This document shows positions 9,012-16,981 of a stretch of 64,000 nucleotides of DNA, piece by piece. The DNA lies in assembly GCA_910589665.1 (NCBI GenBank), contig CAJUTR010000003.1:1-64000 (forward strand), in the 5' to 3' direction. A model generated the notes under the pieces. That model made no database searches. It saw only the letters and a program-made list of their open reading frames with translations, and was not told the origin of the DNA. Made by a program: the position numbers and the translations under genes. Within the stretch, counting starts at the first letter, position 1. The number at the start of each line of letters is the position of its first letter. The DNA comes from an uncultured Eubacterium sp. (GTDB lineage Bacteria; Bacillota; Clostridia; Lachnospirales; Lachnospiraceae).

Positions 9012-10018
9012 TGGCGTTACTTGTTTTTAAGACGAGATTGAAAGATCTGTACGAAAAACATTATAAAATCATCCGCTCGATCCTTAAAATACTAATTTCG
9101 GCTGGATTGTTTGCCACGGTGTTTTACTGCCTGCCGTTTCATCCGGAATGGGACGAGTACGAGGTTCCATTTGTTATCATGCTTGCTCTGATCTGCGGCT
9201 TTATCCCGGATCTAGCCATCATGAGCCTGGTGATGCTGTTTGTGACCTATCAGATCGCGGCTGTTTCCGCTGTGGCGGCATTTGGCTTTTTTGCCTTGAT
9301 CGCCATTTATTTTCTGCTGTTTGGTCGGTATGCGAAAAAACAGAGTTATCTTGTCCTGCTGATTCCGGTTCTCGGCATTTGGAACCTCTCCTATGTGGTT
9401 CCGATCGTGGCGGCACTCTTTCTTTCGCCAGCCATGATTCCGGCGTGCGTCGTCGGCGTACTCGTTCAGTACGTCCTCAGGGGGATACGGGAATACGAGA
9501 TCCTTTCCCAAAATGCTGTGGATACGGGAAATACGATGGAATCGTTTCAATACATGGTTGATTATGTGGTGAGGAACCGCGAGATGGTCATTTTAATGGT
9601 GACGTTCTCGCTCGTGTATCTGATCGTATACGCGATCCGGAAGGGACGATTTAATTACTCGTCGCACGTAGGTATATTTGTAGGTCTTGTGACTTGTATG
9701 GCAGGAGTCATTGCAGGAGACGTTTTGTGGTCAGTCCAGGCGGAGATGGCGGAGTTGTTCATTGGCCTCGCTATTACGGCTGTGATCGCGTATACCATTC
9801 AATTTTTCCGCATGAGCCTGGATTATACGGGAGTGCGGAAAATGCAGTTTCAGGACGATGAATACTATTATTATGTAAAGGCGGTCCCCAAACTGAAAGT
9901 CGCTGTCGTGGACAAGACGGTAACGAGGATTGAAGAGGATCGGATGGAAGAAAAGATTGATCTGAAAGAGGAAATTGAAAAAGTGCTGGAAGAAGATCTG
10001 AATCCCGATAGTAAGTGA
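9005..10018 (+). CDS. Polytopic membrane protein of unknown function, cdaA-linked
   Basis: Protein of 337 residues with about eight hydrophobic segments (residues 25-275) and a cytoplasmic C-terminal tail of about 60 residues. The tail has a run of tyrosines (DDEYYYYVK) and a highly charged EEKIDLKEEIEKVLEEDL end. GGGAGGAAAG precedes the ATG. It is coupled to the 139-residue membrane protein (seven-base overlap) and followed 25 bases later by cdaA. I do not recognise the family; its position suggests a membrane partner of c-di-AMP signalling (inference). Confidence 0.8.
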   Translation: MVMALLVFKTRLKDLYEKHYKIIRSILKILISAGLFATVFYCLPFHPEWDEYEVPFVIMLALICGFIPDLAIMSLVMLFVTYQIAAVSAVAAFGFFALIAIYFLLFGRYAKKQSYLVLLIPVLGIWNLSYVVPIVAALFLSPAMIPACVVGVLVQYVLRGIREYEILSQNAVDTGNTMESFQYMVDYVVRNREMVILMVTFSLVYLIVYAIRKGRFNYSSHVGIFVGLVTCMAGVIAGDVLWSVQAEMAELFIGLAITAVIAYTIQFFRMSLDYTGVRKMQFQDDEYYYYVKAVPKLKVAVVDKTVTRIEEDRMEEKIDLKEEIEKVLEEDLNPDSK

Positions 10019-10043
10019 CATCACTGGACAGGAGTTGAGCAGT

Positions 10044-10904
10044 ATGGAAACAATACAGACATTTTTCAGGGATTACGTGGCATGGCTTTCCATGCCGAGC
10101 ATAAATATAATAGATATTATAGAAATACTGGTGATTGCATTCGCGGTGTACCACATCGTGATCTGGGTAAAGGATACGCGTGCCTGGGTACTGCTGAAGG
10201 GGATTATTGTGCTTTGCTTTATCTGGCTTGTTGCGGCGATCCTCGATATGAATGTGCTGCTATGGATCTTTCAGAATGTCATGGTGATCGGAATTACGGC
10301 GATCGTGGTCGTATTCCAGCCGGAGTTCCGGAATGCCCTGGAGCAGTTAGGAAGGAAATCGTTTACGTCGATTACGCCGTTTGATGACAGTAAGGCAAAA
10401 TATGAGAGATATTCTGACCGCTGCATCCACGCCGTGATAAAAGCGGTATATGAGATGGCGAAAGTGAAAACGGGAGCGCTGATCGTGGTGGAACGGGACA
10501 TCCAGTGCCGTGAGTTTGAGAGAACGGGAATCCCGATCGATGCGGAGGTCAGCAGCCAGCTTTTGATCAATATATTTGAGCACAATACACCGCTGCATGA
10601 CGGGGCTGTTATTTTGCGTGAGAACCGGGTTGTATCCGCGACGTGCTATCTGCCGCTGTCGGATAATCTTGCGCTGAGTAAGGAACTTGGCACAAGGCAC
10701 CGCGCCGGTCTTGGGGTGAGTGAGGTGTCGGATTCACTGACGATCATCGTGTCTGAGGAGACCGGTATGGTTTCGGTAGCAAGAGAGGGGAAACTAAAGC
10801 GGAATGTAGATGCGGAGTCTTTGGAGAAACTGTTAAGGAAAATATCGAGAAAAGCGTCTGACGGTGCCCGAAAGAGATGGTGGAAGGGGAGAAGGCGAGC
10901 ATGA
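10044..10904 (+). CDS. cdaA: Diadenylate cyclase CdaA
   Basis: Membrane enzyme of 286 residues that makes c-di-AMP from two ATP. Three membrane segments (about 22-95) precede the DAC domain, which carries the catalytic DGA (186-188) and GTRHR (216-220) motifs. A TTG at 10035 is in frame, but AGGAG lies nine bases before ATG 10044, which decides the start. It overlaps cdaR as ATGA. The usual third gene, glmM, does not follow; leuA does. Confidence 0.97.
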   Translation: METIQTFFRDYVAWLSMPSINIIDIIEILVIAFAVYHIVIWVKDTRAWVLLKGIIVLCFIWLVAAILDMNVLLWIFQNVMVIGITAIVVVFQPEFRNALEQLGRKSFTSITPFDDSKAKYERYSDRCIHAVIKAVYEMAKVKTGALIVVERDIQCREFERTGIPIDAEVSSQLLINIFEHNTPLHDGAVILRENRVVSATCYLPLSDNLALSKELGTRHRAGLGVSEVSDSLTIIVSEETGMVSVAREGKLKRNVDAESLEKLLRKISRKASDGARKRWWKGRRRA

Positions 10905-12196
10905 GCATGAAGAAAAAAATCATGAAAAATTTTGTGTTAAAAATTTTATCTGTCATCGTTGCCTTTTTTGTCTGGCTCGTTATTATTAATGTGATTGATC
11001 CCACGACGACGAGGCATTTTACCGATATTCCAGTGGAAATCCTGAATGAAAATGTGATCACGTCGGCAAATCAGGTATTTGAGGTGGAGTCCGGAGATAA
11101 GGTGGATGTTACAGTAAAAGGGAAACGGAGTTTTATCGAGGGGATTGATGAATCCGATTTTTCGGCGAGTGCTGATCTGAGTAAACTTTCTACTGTGAAT
11201 ACAGCTGGTATCCAGGTAAAATTAAATAAATCGACGAAGGAGCCAGTAGAACTTGACTGGAATAACGAGGTGTTGCGGATTTCCCTGGAAGAGAAAAGCA
11301 GCCAGCAGTTTAAGGTACACATCAATTCCGAGGGAGTACTGGCGGATGCGTATGTGCTTGGGACAATGACGGCACAGCCAAATATGATCGAGGTGTCGGG
11401 CGGAAAATCAAAGATCAAGCGGGTTGCGAGTATCGGAGTCATTCTTACCCTGAATGGGGAGAGTAGTGACTTTGAGGCAGATGTGACGCCGATCCTATAT
11501 GATAGTGACGGAGATGTGATCGACAGTACGAATGTGACGTTTAGTAAGGATATGGTCCATGTGGAAGTTCAAGTGCTGCCGACGAAGACGATCCCAGTCC
11601 ACGTAGATGTGCAGGGAAATCCCGCGGATGGCTTTTCGCTGATACAGACAGATTTCAAACCGGATGTCGTCATGATATCGGGCACGAGACAGGAACTAGA
11701 GAAAGTAAAATCCATTACGGTCCCGTTAAATATTGAGGGAGCGAGGAATAATGTCGAGCAGGAGGTTGATCTGGCACAGTATGTGGACGGATCCGGCTGT
11801 GAATTGGTGGATGATTTTAGTGCGGTGTCGATACGCTGTGTCATTGAAAAGAACGGAAAGAGAACATTTTCATTTGTGAATTCCGATATCAATGTGAAAA
11901 ATCTTCCTGCCAATCTAAATTTTAGTTATATTGATGAAAATGCGAGGCACGATATAACGATTACCGGAGGGGAAGAGGATCTGCAGCGGGTTACGCTTAC
12001 GAGTCTCGGTGCCTACATTGACCTAAAAGGTCTTGGCGCTGGTTTCCATACGGTAGAGATCATGTTTGATCTGCCAAGAAATCTGCGGATAAAATCCAAA
12101 GTGAGGGTGGACGTCCTACTTACGCAGTCGGGGGATGTACAGCCGAAACCAGCGGAACAAACGCCGGAAACGATTGTTCCGCCGACTGCTTCTTAG
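10901..12196 (+). CDS. cdaR: CdaA regulator, YbbR-domain protein CdaR
   Basis: Protein of 431 residues: one N-terminal membrane anchor (about 12-30) followed by about four extracytoplasmic YbbR repeats and a proline-rich tail. The family binds CdaA and modulates its activity from outside the membrane. ATG 10901 overlaps the cdaA stop, preceded by a GGAAGGGGAGAAGG site; an earlier in-frame ATG at 10877 lies within cdaA and is less likely. Confidence 0.93.
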   Translation: MSMKKKIMKNFVLKILSVIVAFFVWLVIINVIDPTTTRHFTDIPVEILNENVITSANQVFEVESGDKVDVTVKGKRSFIEGIDESDFSASADLSKLSTVNTAGIQVKLNKSTKEPVELDWNNEVLRISLEEKSSQQFKVHINSEGVLADAYVLGTMTAQPNMIEVSGGKSKIKRVASIGVILTLNGESSDFEADVTPILYDSDGDVIDSTNVTFSKDMVHVEVQVLPTKTIPVHVDVQGNPADGFSLIQTDFKPDVVMISGTRQELEKVKSITVPLNIEGARNNVEQEVDLAQYVDGSGCELVDDFSAVSIRCVIEKNGKRTFSFVNSDINVKNLPANLNFSYIDENARHDITITGGEEDLQRVTLTSLGAYIDLKGLGAGFHTVEIMFDLPRNLRIKSKVRVDVLLTQSGDVQPKPAEQTPETIVPPTAS

Positions 12197-12235
12197 GGGA
12201 ATGAACATGGAATATAAGGAAAAGAGGTTGAAAAA

Positions 12236-13930
12236 ATGTTAAATTATAAAAGATATGAACGGATACCTGTTGTGGATTTTCCGGAACGGACATGGCCAAA
12301 CAGGGAGATCGAAAAAGCGCCAGTTTGGTGCAGCGTGGATTTACGGGATGGGAATCAGGCTCTGATCGAGCCGATGGTCGTTGAGGAGAAGATTGAATTT
12401 TTTAACCTGCTCGTCAAATTGGGATTTAAGGAGATTGAAATAGGGTTTCCGAGCGCGTCCCAGATCGAGTATGATTTCCTGCGCCAGCTCGTAGACCGCA
12501 AACTCATACCAGATGACGTTACGGTACAGGTTTTGTCCCAGTGCCGCGATCATCTGATCGAGAAAACGTTTGAGTCGCTTCGAGGGATCAAGCGTGCCAT
12601 TGTCCATATTTACAATTCGACGTCTACGCTGCAGCGTGATGTCGTGTTCCATATGTCAAAAGAAGAGATCAAGCAGATTGCGGTAGACGGCACAAAGATG
12701 GTTAAAAAATATATGAAAGATTATGACGGGGAAGTGATCCTGGAGTATTCGCCGGAGAGTTTTACCGGTACCGAACTTCCTTACGCGCTTGAAGTGTGCG
12801 AGGCTGTTATGGATGAGTGGGGCGCCAGTCGTGATAAAAAGGTGATCATCAACCTTCCTTCTACCGTGGAGACAAATACGCCAAACGTGTTTGCGGACCA
12901 GATCGAGTGGATGTCCACGCATTTTACCGATCGTGAACGCGTGATCTTAAGCATCCATCCGCACAACGACCGCGGTACGGCCGTGGCGTCGGCGGAACTG
13001 GCGCTTTTAGCCGGGGCAGATCGCGTCGAGGGAACGTTATTTGGTAATGGCGAGCGCACGGGGAATGTGGATGTGCTGAACATTGCGTATAACATGTTTT
13101 CACAGGGGATCAATCCGGAATTGGAGATCGAGAATGTGAATGAGATCATTGATGTGTATGAGCGATGCAATAAAATGGATATGGATATGCGCCACCCTTA
13201 CGCCGGAAAACTTGTTTTTACCGCTTTTTCCGGCTCCCATCAGGACGCGATCAACAAGGGCGTTCAGGCGCTGCATGAGAGAAACCAGGAGAAATGGGCC
13301 GTGCCATATCTGCCGATCGATCCGAGCGATCTCGGCAGGGAATACGAACCGATCGTTCGTATCAACAGCCAGTCCGGTAAGGGCGGCGTGGCATTTGTCA
13401 TGGATACGTATTTCGGATTTAAGCTTCCGAAGAGCATGCACAAAGAATTTGCGGATGTGATCCAGGTCATTTCAGAGCGTCAGGGAGAAGTGGCGCCGGA
13501 ACAGATCATGAAGGAGTTTAAGGCGAATTACATCGACCGAAAAGAACCTTATCATTTCCGTAAGATCAAGGTGGAAGACTTGGGAAATGATGGCGAGAAG
13601 ACTCCGTTTGACACGAAAATAGATCTTACGTATTCGTACCAGGGTGAGGAGAAGCAGGTAGAAGCCTATGGCAACGGGCCGATCAATGCCGCTTTGCGTG
13701 CGCTTCAGGAGGAAATACCGATGCACATCAAGGTGCTGGATTATTCGCAGCACGCTCTGCAGCAGGGGTCGAATGCGCAGGCAGCGGCTTATATCCATCT
13801 GATGGATGAAGAAAAGGGCATCGTTACACATGGAGTGGGAATCAGTTCCCATATTACAAGGGCATCGGTTCGGGCGCTGTTTAGTGCGATCAACCGTTTT
13901 CTGGCAGATGAGGGAACAGCGGATGAATAG
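12236..13930 (+). CDS. leuA: 2-isopropylmalate synthase
   Basis: Condenses acetyl-CoA with 2-oxoisovalerate, the first step of leucine synthesis. At 564 residues it is the long (LeuA2) form: a TIM-barrel with the metal-site motif RDGNQALIEPM (about residues 37-47) and HPHNDRGT (about 241-248), then a C-terminal allosteric domain that binds leucine. It begins 39 bases after cdaR with AAAGAGG before the ATG. No leader peptide or T-box was seen, so it may read through from the cda operon. Confidence 0.95.
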   Translation: MLNYKRYERIPVVDFPERTWPNREIEKAPVWCSVDLRDGNQALIEPMVVEEKIEFFNLLVKLGFKEIEIGFPSASQIEYDFLRQLVDRKLIPDDVTVQVLSQCRDHLIEKTFESLRGIKRAIVHIYNSTSTLQRDVVFHMSKEEIKQIAVDGTKMVKKYMKDYDGEVILEYSPESFTGTELPYALEVCEAVMDEWGASRDKKVIINLPSTVETNTPNVFADQIEWMSTHFTDRERVILSIHPHNDRGTAVASAELALLAGADRVEGTLFGNGERTGNVDVLNIAYNMFSQGINPELEIENVNEIIDVYERCNKMDMDMRHPYAGKLVFTAFSGSHQDAINKGVQALHERNQEKWAVPYLPIDPSDLGREYEPIVRINSQSGKGGVAFVMDTYFGFKLPKSMHKEFADVIQVISERQGEVAPEQIMKEFKANYIDRKEPYHFRKIKVEDLGNDGEKTPFDTKIDLTYSYQGEEKQVEAYGNGPINAALRALQEEIPMHIKVLDYSQHALQQGSNAQAAAYIHLMDEEKGIVTHGVGISSHITRASVRALFSAINRFLADEGTADE

Positions 13931-13934
13931 CTTT

Positions 13935-13962
13935 ATGACAGGAGCAACTTTGCCGATATAAT
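13935..13962 (+). promoter_or_regulatory. Possible sigma-A promoter after leuA
   Basis: ATGACA (13935-13940), 16-bp spacer, perfect TATAAT (13957-13962). It would serve the 199-residue gene at 14078. Its transcript would begin at the hairpin at 13970-14009. Confidence 0.5.
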
Positions 13963-13969
13963 AAGTGTA

Positions 13970-14009
13970 GGCAGATGGCTGTGCCTTGCGGCATGGAACG
14001 CCGTCTGCC
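13970..14009 (+). terminator. Hairpin after leuA (terminator or leader element)
   Basis: GGCAGATGGC (13970-13979) pairs with GCCGTCTGCC (14000-14009) with one G-T pair and a 20-base loop, followed by TATTCTGTTAT, a poor U-tract. It may terminate leuA. It also falls at the predicted 5' end of the next transcript, so a leader role is possible. Confidence 0.5.
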
Positions 14010-14077
14010 TATTCTGTTATCAGAAAATCATATGATTCGTCAGGGGTATTTGTGTTTGAGAAAGAGAGGTGTCAGGG

Positions 14078-14677
14078 ATGGCAGGAGTGATGAGTACAGG
14101 AGGTACGAACGTTCAACATCGTTTAGCGGGGCAGATCTGCTCCGTGGGAGGCGGCGCGCAAAAGAAGTCGATTTCAGTCAAGGGAGATCGTATCCAGATC
14201 AATGCAGGACAGCAGGGAACGGTATTGGAGGAGTACCGGAAAAGCGGGGTGGATCTTGAACTTTCGGGCATGGTCCCAAAGGAATCTGTTTTTACTGAAG
14301 AGGAACTCGAACAGATGCGGAAGGAAGAGCAAGAGAAGAGGATGAAGGAATCGTATCAGCAGCAGGTGGAATCGGCGAAAGAGTCGGCGGATGCTATGAG
14401 TGAAGAGTTTGGCGAGCTGGCAAAGGCAGTCGAGATCGCGAGAAGGCTCATGCACGGGGACATCGTACCCCAATCGGATGAAAAGTTTCTGATGGATTTT
14501 GATAAGGATATGTATCTGGGCGCGAAATCTATGCAGGCGCTTGCCCAAAATGAGGATAAGAAAAAGTATGATAGTATTTTAGAGGATGAGGAGGAAGAGG
14601 AAGGTAGTTCGGTCAGTATCGAGGCCGGGGATGCGGTGATCGATGCGTCGAAGCTAAATCTGTGCCAGGAGGAATGA
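14078..14677 (+). CDS. Hypothetical coiled-coil protein
   Basis: Cytoplasmic protein of 199 residues, no membrane segment. It has a glycine/threonine-rich N-terminus, a conserved-looking segment (KSISVKGDRIQINAGQQG), a long glutamate/lysine-rich helix (about residues 70-115) likely to be a coiled coil, and an acidic DEEEEEGSS tract near 173-181. ATG 14078 sits behind AGAGGTG; a GTG nine bases upstream is an alternative. I do not recognise the family. Confidence 0.7.
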   Translation: MAGVMSTGGTNVQHRLAGQICSVGGGAQKKSISVKGDRIQINAGQQGTVLEEYRKSGVDLELSGMVPKESVFTEEELEQMRKEEQEKRMKESYQQQVESAKESADAMSEEFGELAKAVEIARRLMHGDIVPQSDEKFLMDFDKDMYLGAKSMQALAQNEDKKKYDSILEDEEEEEGSSVSIEAGDAVIDASKLNLCQEE

Positions 14678-14720
14678 GGGACGGATGTCAAGCCAATAAG
14701 ATCGGAGACAGCCTTCAATT

Positions 14721-14749
14721 TTGATAAATAGAAGTGAAAGCGTTAAAAA
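14721..14749 (+). promoter_or_regulatory. Possible promoter with overlapping cre-like site
   Basis: TTGATA (14721-14726), 17-bp spacer, TAAAAA (14744-14749). A sequence close to the CcpA catabolite-response consensus (TGAAAGCGTTAAAA, 14735-14748, one departure from TGWAANCGNTNWCA) overlaps the spacer and -10 box. It would control the GNAT gene at 14863. Confidence 0.4.
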
Positions 14750-14862
14750 TTATGGTCAAAATAAGGAAATCACATCATTGGACGAATGGCTGGTTTTCAT
14801 TGACGATTTGGAAAAATAACGCATGAAACAGTGAAACGGATTGTATGGAGGTAATAAGCGCA

Positions 14863-15669
14863 ATGGAATATGTAAAAGCAAATGAAAAAGATGCGGAACA
14901 GATTTTTACGATAGTGCAGGATACAATACGGACAATTTATCCCCTATATTATCCGAACGAAGTGGTGGATTTTTTTTGTCAGTTTCACTGTAAAGAACAT
15001 ATATCCGAGGATATTAGAAATGGTCATGTCGGCGTTTTGCGAGACGATAATAAAATGGTAGGAACGGGTTGTTATAAAGAGGATCATATCACAAGGGTAT
15101 ATGTCCTGCCGGATTGTCAGGGGAAAGGATATGGGAGCTATATCATGCAGTGTCTGGAAAACGAGATCGGTCAGAAATACGATGCCGTATATCTGGATGC
15201 TTCCCTGCCAGCAAGCCATCTATATGAAAAAAGAGGTTATCAGACTACAAAGCACGAAAGATGGCATGTGGAGAATGGGAGGATACTTGTGTATGAAGTT
15301 ATGGTAAAATCATTGCCGTATACTGTAACCAGCATATGTTACGAAGGGAAAACTTTTATTCCGCGAAGCAATACGGAGAATGGTGAAGTTGATGGACATA
15401 CCGTATTCGCATACCACCAAAATAATAATATGCTCTGGGGCGATTACTCCGGTGGAGAGATCATAAAAGGTCATTTGGTTGGAACGGTGGAAGAGAATGG
15501 GGAATTAGATTTCTATTATCTGCACATAAATGAACAAAAGCAGGTGCGGGTCGGAGTCTGCCATAGTGTACCGAAGATGCTAAGTAACGGTAAAATAGAA
15601 CTGGATGAAAAATGGAAATGGCTAAATGGTGATAAGTCGGAAGGTAAGTCTGTTGTTGTAGAAAAATAA
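14863..15669 (+). CDS. GNAT acetyltransferase fused to an NAGS-like small domain
   Basis: Protein of 268 residues. Residues 1-145 are a GNAT N-acetyltransferase with the acetyl-CoA loop in DCQGKGYGSY. The C-terminal 100 residues (FIPRSNTENGEV to WKWLNGDKSEG) match a family of small stand-alone proteins often labelled N-acetylglutamate synthase on weak grounds. A GGAGGT site ten bases before ATG 14863 decides the start against an in-frame ATG at 14845. The substrate is unknown. The neighbourhood is AT-richer and holds short unknown genes, suggesting an accessory segment. Confidence 0.8.
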   Translation: MEYVKANEKDAEQIFTIVQDTIRTIYPLYYPNEVVDFFCQFHCKEHISEDIRNGHVGVLRDDNKMVGTGCYKEDHITRVYVLPDCQGKGYGSYIMQCLENEIGQKYDAVYLDASLPASHLYEKRGYQTTKHERWHVENGRILVYEVMVKSLPYTVTSICYEGKTFIPRSNTENGEVDGHTVFAYHQNNNMLWGDYSGGEIIKGHLVGTVEENGELDFYYLHINEQKQVRVGVCHSVPKMLSNGKIELDEKWKWLNGDKSEGKSVVVEK

Positions 15670-15759
15670 GGATGTTTTCATCTACAAATGGGGATTGTAC
15701 TGTTATTGTGGACATAATGAGGTGGCAAGGGAACGTAAGATGTTTACGGAGGAACTGAA

Positions 15760-16184
15760 ATGAGTAAAAGAATGGGGCGTGGCCTTGCGATTTTGGTAAC
15801 GGCGGCCGTGGTAGTAAGTATTGGAGTTTTTGGCGTGAAAAGCAGGGAACAAAACATAATGCCACCTCCCCAGACAACCCTTCGGTGCGCCTGAATTATA
15901 ACTATAAATATGGGCGGTTTGTGAATGTCTACACAAAAGAGAATGAACGCTACGATGCGAAAATAACGACTGGGGAGAAACCCATAAAGTATCACATCGC
16001 TTTGGTTGATGCGGATTTGAACATAACAGCCGAGTATCATGGTTTAAAAAAGTTGTTTTTGGATTATACTGTCAGCGCGGCCTGCCAGGTCACAGTTCTG
16101 AATAGTGTCAAGGGAGGGTACGTAGTAAATTTTCGTTTGATTGATTTAGACGGTACTTGGAAGAAAGGAGTGGGCGTCAGGTGA
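15760..16184 (+). pseudogene. Frameshifted secreted or anchored small protein
   Basis: An ATG behind GGAGGAACTGAA opens a frame encoding a hydrophobic signal/anchor (about residues 8-26), but it stops at 15894. A second frame, open from about 15840 to 16184, continues with a plausible mature domain (PSVRLNYNYKYGRFVNVY onward). One extra A in the AAAA run at 15851-15854 would join them into one 141-residue protein. Either this is a real frameshift mutation, a slippage-controlled gene or a sequencing error. The mature domain is not recognised. The next gene overlaps its stop as GTGA, so the unit was once coupled. Confidence 0.65.
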
Positions 16185-16519
16185 AAAAGAATTGTATTTT
16201 TATAGTAGTGTCAGCGGTAATTATGTTATTTCTGCCTTGGTGCGCGGTTACTTTTGTCAAAAGTGATGGCGGAATGGCAGCATGTTTCCTGCTGTTTTTC
16301 GCCATCAATCCTATGGCTTCCGTCATAATAGGGATTCTTTCAGGCAGGAATATTCGTGCATCCTGGTTTCACCCTATCGTTTTATCGATTCTATTTCTTT
16401 TTGGAACATGGATTTTATTTGATGTGAGGGAATTTATTTTTTATGGGGTTTTTTATTTCATATTGGGATGTGCAGCTATGCTGATCACATCGTTTATTGT
16501 TAGAAAAAGAGTGGGATAG
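16181..16519 (+). CDS. Small polytopic membrane protein, unknown
   Basis: Protein of 112 residues with about four hydrophobic segments spanning most of its length and a short basic end (RKRVG). The GTG start overlaps the preceding stop as GTGA and lies ten bases after AAAGGAG, so translation is coupled to the frameshifted gene before it. I do not recognise a family. Confidence 0.65.
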   Translation: MKKNCIFIVVSAVIMLFLPWCAVTFVKSDGGMAACFLLFFAINPMASVIIGILSGRNIRASWFHPIVLSILFLFGTWILFDVREFIFYGVFYFILGCAAMLITSFIVRKRVG

Positions 16520-16571
16520 ATATATCTTTGCACCCTGATTTTTTATTGTGTAAAAAGGTGGATGGCCACAG

Positions 16572-16796
16572 ATGGATGACAGACTATTTCAGATATTAAA
16601 AAAGGTTTATTACAAGAAAAAATTTGAGAAAGATGAAAATGGGTATCAGCACATGATCGAGAATGGAGATGTATTTGATCGTGATACAAAAACGACCATG
16701 TATGCGCTGGATCAGCTGTCCCATGAGGCATTGGACTATTTGCGTTCCAGCGGATATCCGGTCAATGAAATCGTGGAAGAATGGATGGATCTATAA
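16572..16796 (+). CDS. Small hypothetical protein
   Basis: Soluble protein of 74 residues, rich in lysine, aspartate and tyrosine (MDDRLFQILKKVYYKKKFEK start, IVEEWMDL end), likely helical. AAAGGTGG precedes the start at moderate distance. A strong terminator begins directly at its stop codon, which supports it as a real last gene of a transcript. No family recognised. Confidence 0.6.
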   Translation: MDDRLFQILKKVYYKKKFEKDENGYQHMIENGDVFDRDTKTTMYALDQLSHEALDYLRSSGYPVNEIVEEWMDL

Positions 16797-16822
16797 AAGG
16801 GGGCGGAGTCACCGCCCCCTTA
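16797..16822 (+). terminator. Rho-independent terminator
   Basis: Perfect GC-rich stem GGGGGCGG / CCGCCCCC (16799-16806 and 16812-16819) with a five-base loop, extended by AA/TT and followed by TTAT. It ends the 74-residue gene. Confidence 0.8.
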
Positions 16823-16916
16823 TCCAATTTCTCCAAGTAGTACAAACGTAATCCACCATAAAACCGCCTAAAAGAGGAACCTTTTTATGCGATAGAGACC
16901 GTTGAACGCCTTTGTC

Positions 16917-16960
16917 CGGAGTACATTGCGAGCGAAGTTGTTCTCAGTCTCCGCTTTTTT
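16917..16960 (+). terminator. Terminator-like hairpin of an uncertain transcript
   Basis: CGGAG (16917-16921) pairs with CTCCG (16949-16953), followed by C and six T. The loop is long (27 bases), with a weaker inner GAG/CTC pairing. It points in the plus direction although no gene lies between it and the terminator at 16797-16822, so it could end a small RNA or act as a back-up. Confidence 0.4.
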
Positions 16961-16981
16961 ATCTGTTGTCAACAACCCGCA

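Noticed and set aside
14700..14818. Short frame ending in LDEWLVFIDDLEK, possibly a transposase or nuclease remnant
   Set aside because: About 30 residues are too few to assign; there is no start signal and no other mobile-element trace nearby.
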